A DNA stretch of 17,417 bases from JBKPNZ01 sp046732895 (GTDB lineage: Bacteria; Actinomycetota; Thermoleophilia; Solirubrobacterales; 70-9). Positions 14,412-17,417 of this stretch are shown here, piece by piece. The DNA is taken from the NCBI GenBank assembly GCA_046732895.1, contig JBKPNZ010000034.1:1-17417 (forward strand), written 5' to 3'. The position numbers were made by a program, and so were the translations under genes. The notes under the pieces were generated by a model. It worked only from the letters and a program-made list of their open reading frames with translations, searched no databases and was not told where the DNA came from. Within the stretch, counting starts at the first letter, position 1. The number at the start of each line of letters is the position of its first letter.

Positions 14412-15821
14412 ATGGCGGACGCACCCAACCTAGCCCCGTCACCCTCAGAGCCGGCGGACGTCCTGGTGATCTTCGGGATCACCGGCGACCTGGCACGGAA
14501 GATGACGTTCAGGGCGCTCTACAAGCTCGAGCGCCGCAAGAAGCTCGACTGCCCGATCGTCGGAGTGGCGCTCGAGGAGTGGTCTGACGACGAGCTGCGC
14601 GAACACGCCCGGCAGGCGATCGACGCCAGCGTCGACGACGTGGACGACGACGTCGTTGCGCGCCTGGCGGAGCGCCTTCACTACGTCGCCGGCGACTACA
14701 AGGACTCGAAGACCTTCGAGCGGGTCGGGAAGGCGATCGGCGACGCCAAGCATCCCGTCCTCTACCTCGAGATCCCGCCGTCACTCTTCGCCGGTGTCGT
14801 GCGGGCCCTCGGCGACGCGGGGCTGACCGACGGCGCACGCGTGGTCATCGAGAAGCCGTTCGGCCATGACCTCGCTTCGGCCCAGGCGCTGAACGCGGAG
14901 CTGCTCGAGGTGCTCGACGAGCGTCAGATCCTGCGGATCGACCACTTCCTCGGCAAGGAGCCGGTGATGGACATCACCTACCTGCGCTTTGCGAACACGC
15001 TGCTGGAGCCGGTCTGGAACCGCGGCTATGTCTCGCACGTGCAGATGACGATGGCGGAGGACTTCGGCGTGGAGGACCGCGGCCGGTTCTACGACCCAGT
15101 GGGAACGCTGCGGGATGTCGTCCAGAACCACCTGCTTCAGGTGCTGGCCCTGGTGGCGATGGAGCCTCCGTCCGGCACGGAGCCGGACTCAATTCGCGCG
15201 AAGAAGCTCGAGCTCTTCCGCTCGATGCCCGCGGCGGAACCGGCCCAATACGTGCGGGGCCAGTACGACGGGTACCTCGACGTCGAGGGAGTCGCTCCCG
15301 ACTCGACGACGGAGACATATGTCGCCCTGCGCCTGCGGATCGACAACTGGCGCTGGGACGGCGTCCCCTTCTTCATCAGGGCGGGTAAGTGCCTGCCGAT
15401 GCGCGAGACCGAGATCCGCGTGGTCTTCCACCGCCCCCCTCGCTTCGGGGTCGGCCCGGCGTCGCATCCGGAGCCGAATCAGCTCGTGATCCGCATCGAC
15501 CCGAAGGCGGGCGCTCGACTGCGCTTCCTTGCGAAGAAGGGCGGCGAGGACGCGTTCGAGCCGGCGGACCTCGAGGTGCTGTTCGAGCACAAGCCCGGAT
15601 CAGATCCGGAGCCCTACGAACGGCTGCTCCAGGATGCCCTGCGCGGGAGCGACGAGTTGTTCACGCGTGAGGCGGCGGTCGAGCAGACTTGGCGGATCGT
15701 GCAGCCGCTGCTCGACGACCCGCCCGAGGTGGAGCCCTACGCGCCCGGCTCATGGGGGCCCGAGAGCGCGAAGAGGCTCGTGAAGGGCGTTTGCGAGTGG
15801 TACGAGCCCTGGCTTCCCTGA
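14412..15821 (+). CDS. zwf: Glucose-6-phosphate 1-dehydrogenase
   Basis: The protein is 469 residues, near the usual length. It oxidises glucose 6-phosphate to 6-phosphoglucono-lactone, opening the oxidative pentose phosphate pathway. LVIFGITGDLARKMTFRALY (18-37) is the dinucleotide-binding GxxGDLA motif, VVIEKPFGHDLASA (144-157) is the EKPxG region and RIDHFLGKEPV (175-185) is the substrate-binding and catalytic segment. The second domain includes DVVQNHLLQVLAL and FIRAGKCLPMRETEI. ATG 14412 begins an N-terminus of normal length; a frame extending back to 14181 would lie antisense over gnd. No Shine-Dalgarno is visible, and the TATAGG element 12 bases upstream suggests a very short leader. 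No opcA or lactonase gene follows in this window. Confidence 0.96.
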   Translation: MADAPNLAPSPSEPADVLVIFGITGDLARKMTFRALYKLERRKKLDCPIVGVALEEWSDDELREHARQAIDASVDDVDDDVVARLAERLHYVAGDYKDSKTFERVGKAIGDAKHPVLYLEIPPSLFAGVVRALGDAGLTDGARVVIEKPFGHDLASAQALNAELLEVLDERQILRIDHFLGKEPVMDITYLRFANTLLEPVWNRGYVSHVQMTMAEDFGVEDRGRFYDPVGTLRDVVQNHLLQVLALVAMEPPSGTEPDSIRAKKLELFRSMPAAEPAQYVRGQYDGYLDVEGVAPDSTTETYVALRLRIDNWRWDGVPFFIRAGKCLPMRETEIRVVFHRPPRFGVGPASHPEPNQLVIRIDPKAGARLRFLAKKGGEDAFEPADLEVLFEHKPGSDPEPYERLLQDALRGSDELFTREAAVEQTWRIVQPLLDDPPEVEPYAPGSWGPESAKRLVKGVCEWYEPWLP

Positions 15822-15896
15822 CAGCCCGGCCTGGGGCCTGTTAGAAGCCCTGTGCCGTGACGGTTGCGCGCTGCCTCCATCGGGCAGACTGATGGC

Positions 15897-16544
15897 ATGC
15901 CCGAGATCGCCACGCTGATCACCTTCATCGTGATCGTCGCCGGCTTCGCCGCCGTCCCGGGACCGAGCAACCTGTACGTCGTGACGCAGGGCCTGCGCGC
16001 CGGGCGCCGCCCGGCGCTCGCGGCCGCCGCGGGGTGCGCGCTCGGGGCGATGGTCTACGTGATTGCGACGAGTGTCGGGTTGGCCGCGGTGCTGGCGTCA
16101 TCGACGACGGCGCTTTCGATCCTCCACTACGTCGGCGGCGCGTACCTGCTGTTCCTCGGCCTGCGGATCCTCCGTGGCCATCCGAGCACGTCCCTGGCCG
16201 CGGTCGACGATGTTGGGCTCCCGCGAAGGGAGCGTTTCCTGCGCCGCGGGATGCTCGTCGAGCTCTCGAACCCCAAGGTGGCGCTGTTCTTCCTCGCGTT
16301 CTTCCCTCAGTTCGTGCACGCGGACCGGGGGGCAGCGTGGTCGCAGATCCTCATCCTCGGGGTGATCTTCTGCCTCGTCGGGCTGGCGTCGGACTCGCTC
16401 TATGCCCTCGGCTCGGCGACCGTGCGGGGCAAGCTGCTGGCGAATCCCCGGCTCGTCGCATGGTCGAATCGGGCCAGCGGCACGATGTGCCTCGGCCTGG
16501 GCGCGTGGTCGATCTGGTCGGGCGCCAAGGCCGAAGCGCGCTGA
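15897..16544 (+). CDS. LysE/RhtB family amino-acid exporter
   Basis: The protein is 215 residues with about six hydrophobic helices. The N-terminal helix leads into AAVPGPSNLYVVTQGLRAGR (18-37), the family's PGPxxLYVxxxxLxxGxR motif, followed by ALAAAAGCALGAMVYVIA. HYVGGAYLLFLGLRILRG is the third-helix signature, and LVELSNPKVALFFLAFFPQFV is the NPK motif (shown here as family landmark). These proteins export amino acids or related solutes across the cytoplasmic membrane, and the substrate cannot be set from sequence. I chose ATG 15897 over an upstream TTG because the membrane helix starts at once; the ribosome binding site is weak. The 75 bp after zwf hold no obvious terminator or promoter. 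A hairpin follows the gene. Confidence 0.92.
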   Translation: MPEIATLITFIVIVAGFAAVPGPSNLYVVTQGLRAGRRPALAAAAGCALGAMVYVIATSVGLAAVLASSTTALSILHYVGGAYLLFLGLRILRGHPSTSLAAVDDVGLPRRERFLRRGMLVELSNPKVALFFLAFFPQFVHADRGAAWSQILILGVIFCLVGLASDSLYALGSATVRGKLLANPRLVAWSNRASGTMCLGLGAWSIWSGAKAEAR

Positions 16545-16569
16545 GCGGCGCGGCACTTTGCCGCGTCGC
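16545..16569 (+). terminator. Hairpin immediately after the LysE-type gene
   Basis: GCGGCGCGGC (16545-16554) and GCCGCGTCGC (16560-16569) pair at 9 of 10 positions plus one G-T wobble, with a 5-base loop, directly after the stop codon. A second small hairpin, CTTCG/CGAAG (16599-16613), lies before the next gene's ribosome binding site. Confidence 0.65.
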
Positions 16570-16631
16570 ATCACGAAACGCGTTTTCGCGGGACACTCCT
16601 TCGAAAAGCGAAGCCGAGAGGGGCGCGACGG

Positions 16632-17417
16632 ATGGGCGATGGAAGCTATGACGTGATCGTGGTCGGGGCCCGGTGCGCGGGATCGCCGACGGCGATGCTG
16701 CTCGCGCGAAAGGGCCATCGGGTGCTGCTGGTCGACAAGGCGACGTTTCCGAGCGACACGATGTCGACCCACGTACTCCACCCGCCTGCGGTGGCGGCCC
16801 TGGAGCGGTGGGGCCTGCTCGACCGCCTTGAGGCGACCGATTGCCCCTCCTTCGACAGCTATTCGTTCAACTTCGGTCCGCTGACGATCTCGGGCACCCC
16901 GCAACCGATCGACGGCGTCGCGCACGCGTGCTGCCCGCGCCGCACGATCCTGGACAAGCTGCTCGTGGACGGGGCCACGGAGGCGGGTGCGGAGCTGCGT
17001 GAGGGCTTCACGGTTGACGAGGTCCTCGCCGCGGACGGGGCGGTAACCGGCATTCGCGGTCACTCGAAGGGCGGTCCTCCAGTCACCGAGAGCGCGAAGG
17101 TGGTGATTGGCGCCGACGGCAGGCACTCGCTCGTGGCGAAGACGGTCAAGCCCGAGCAGTACAACGAGCTGCCGTCGCGGATGGCGATGTACTACGCGTA
17201 CTGGAGCGGCCTGGACAGCGGTGGCTTCGATACTTGGATCCGGACTGAGCAGGGGCGTGGCTGGGCCGCGGCTCCGACCCACGACGATCTCACGGTCCTG
17301 CCCTTCGGGTGGCCGGTCGCGGAGTTCCACGCCAATCGGAGCGACATCGAAGGCAACTTCTTCAAGGCGCTCGAGCTCGCTCCCGAGTTCGCCGAGCGGG
17401 TGCGCGCGGCCAAGCGA
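16632..17417 (+). CDS. FAD-dependent oxidoreductase, 3' truncated
   Basis: An open frame of 262 codons runs from ATG 16632 to the window edge with no stop. DVIVVGARCAGSPTAMLLAR (7-26) is the FAD-binding beta-alpha-beta fold, written GARCAG in place of the usual GxGxxG, and VLLVDK (31-36) ends in the acidic ribose-binding position. Pro40 to Leu49 contain the DTMSTHVL segment typical of geranylgeranyl-reductase-like and aromatic-hydroxylase-like flavoproteins. RRTILDKLLVDGATEAGAEL (103-122) and IGADGRHSLVAK (159-170) are the NAD(P)H-linked DG motif region. A GAGAGGGG ribosome binding site lies about 8 bases upstream. The substrate-binding C-terminus is missing, so reductase versus monooxygenase cannot be decided. 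Confidence 0.88.
   Translation, partial: MGDGSYDVIVVGARCAGSPTAMLLARKGHRVLLVDKATFPSDTMSTHVLHPPAVAALERWGLLDRLEATDCPSFDSYSFNFGPLTISGTPQPIDGVAHACCPRRTILDKLLVDGATEAGAELREGFTVDEVLAADGAVTGIRGHSKGGPPVTESAKVVIGADGRHSLVAKTVKPEQYNELPSRMAMYYAYWSGLDSGGFDTWIRTEQGRGWAAAPTHDDLTVLPFGWPVAEFHANRSDIEGNFFKALELAPEFAERVRAAKR

Noticed and set aside
13235..14433. Long open frames over gnd on both strands
   Set aside because: They are shadows of gnd, whose catalytic Lys and Asn and cofactor motifs are intact.

Overview
The window is GC-rich chromosomal DNA, roughly two thirds G+C by eye, densely coded on both strands. It looks like a high-GC Actinomycetota genome, most plausibly from the Solirubrobacterales/Thermoleophilia soil lineage. 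The reasons are the actinobacterial short 6-phosphogluconate dehydrogenase, the two stand-alone ECF sigma factors, the RTX-like secreted protein, GTG/TTG starts, ATGA overlaps and GC-rich hairpin terminators without U-tracts. The placement is an inference from style and family memory, with no marker gene present. I see no rRNA, tRNA, insertion sequence, phage gene or CRISPR array.

Layout. 1-474: 3' end of an actinobacterial hypothetical protein. 565-675: a 36-residue single-helix microprotein with a strong ribosome binding site, followed by a hairpin. 832-1698 (-): LysR regulator, divergent from 1815-3079 (+), a small protein translationally coupled to an ECF sigma factor and followed by a single-domain rhodanese. 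3269-4315 (+): secreted RTX-like acidic repeat protein. Both this gene and the rhodanese end in perfect GC-rich hairpins. 4522-5633 (-): HTH regulator and LemA; the regulator's start codon lies inside a perfect 12-7-12 inverted repeat. 5753-6858 (-): ECF sigma factor translationally coupled to an O6-alkylguanine-DNA alkyltransferase, divergent from a small secreted protein (6937-7371). 7382-7507: an intergenic cluster of inverted repeats. 7528-9391 (-): a tight three-gene unit (DUF2283-like, DUF1326, DUF2182) with Cys and Met motifs suggesting metal, possibly copper, handling. 9529-10497 (+): secreted metzincin-type metalloprotease overlapping tail to tail with pgi. 10491-14307 (-): gnd, tal and pgi, divergent from zwf (14412-15821, +). 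Together these give glucose-6-phosphate dehydrogenase, 6-phosphogluconate dehydrogenase, transaldolase and phosphoglucose isomerase around one shared regulatory region. 15897-16544 (+): LysE-type exporter. 16632 to the window end (+): FAD-dependent oxidoreductase, 3' truncated.

The parts least explained by known biology are the DUF2283/DUF1326/DUF2182 unit with its Met-repeat tail, the sigma/alkyltransferase pair, the sigma/rhodanese cluster with its small coupled leader protein, and the operator that overlaps a probable leaderless start. The sugar-phosphate block is ordinary metabolism, but its divergent promoter region carries a good palindromic operator candidate.
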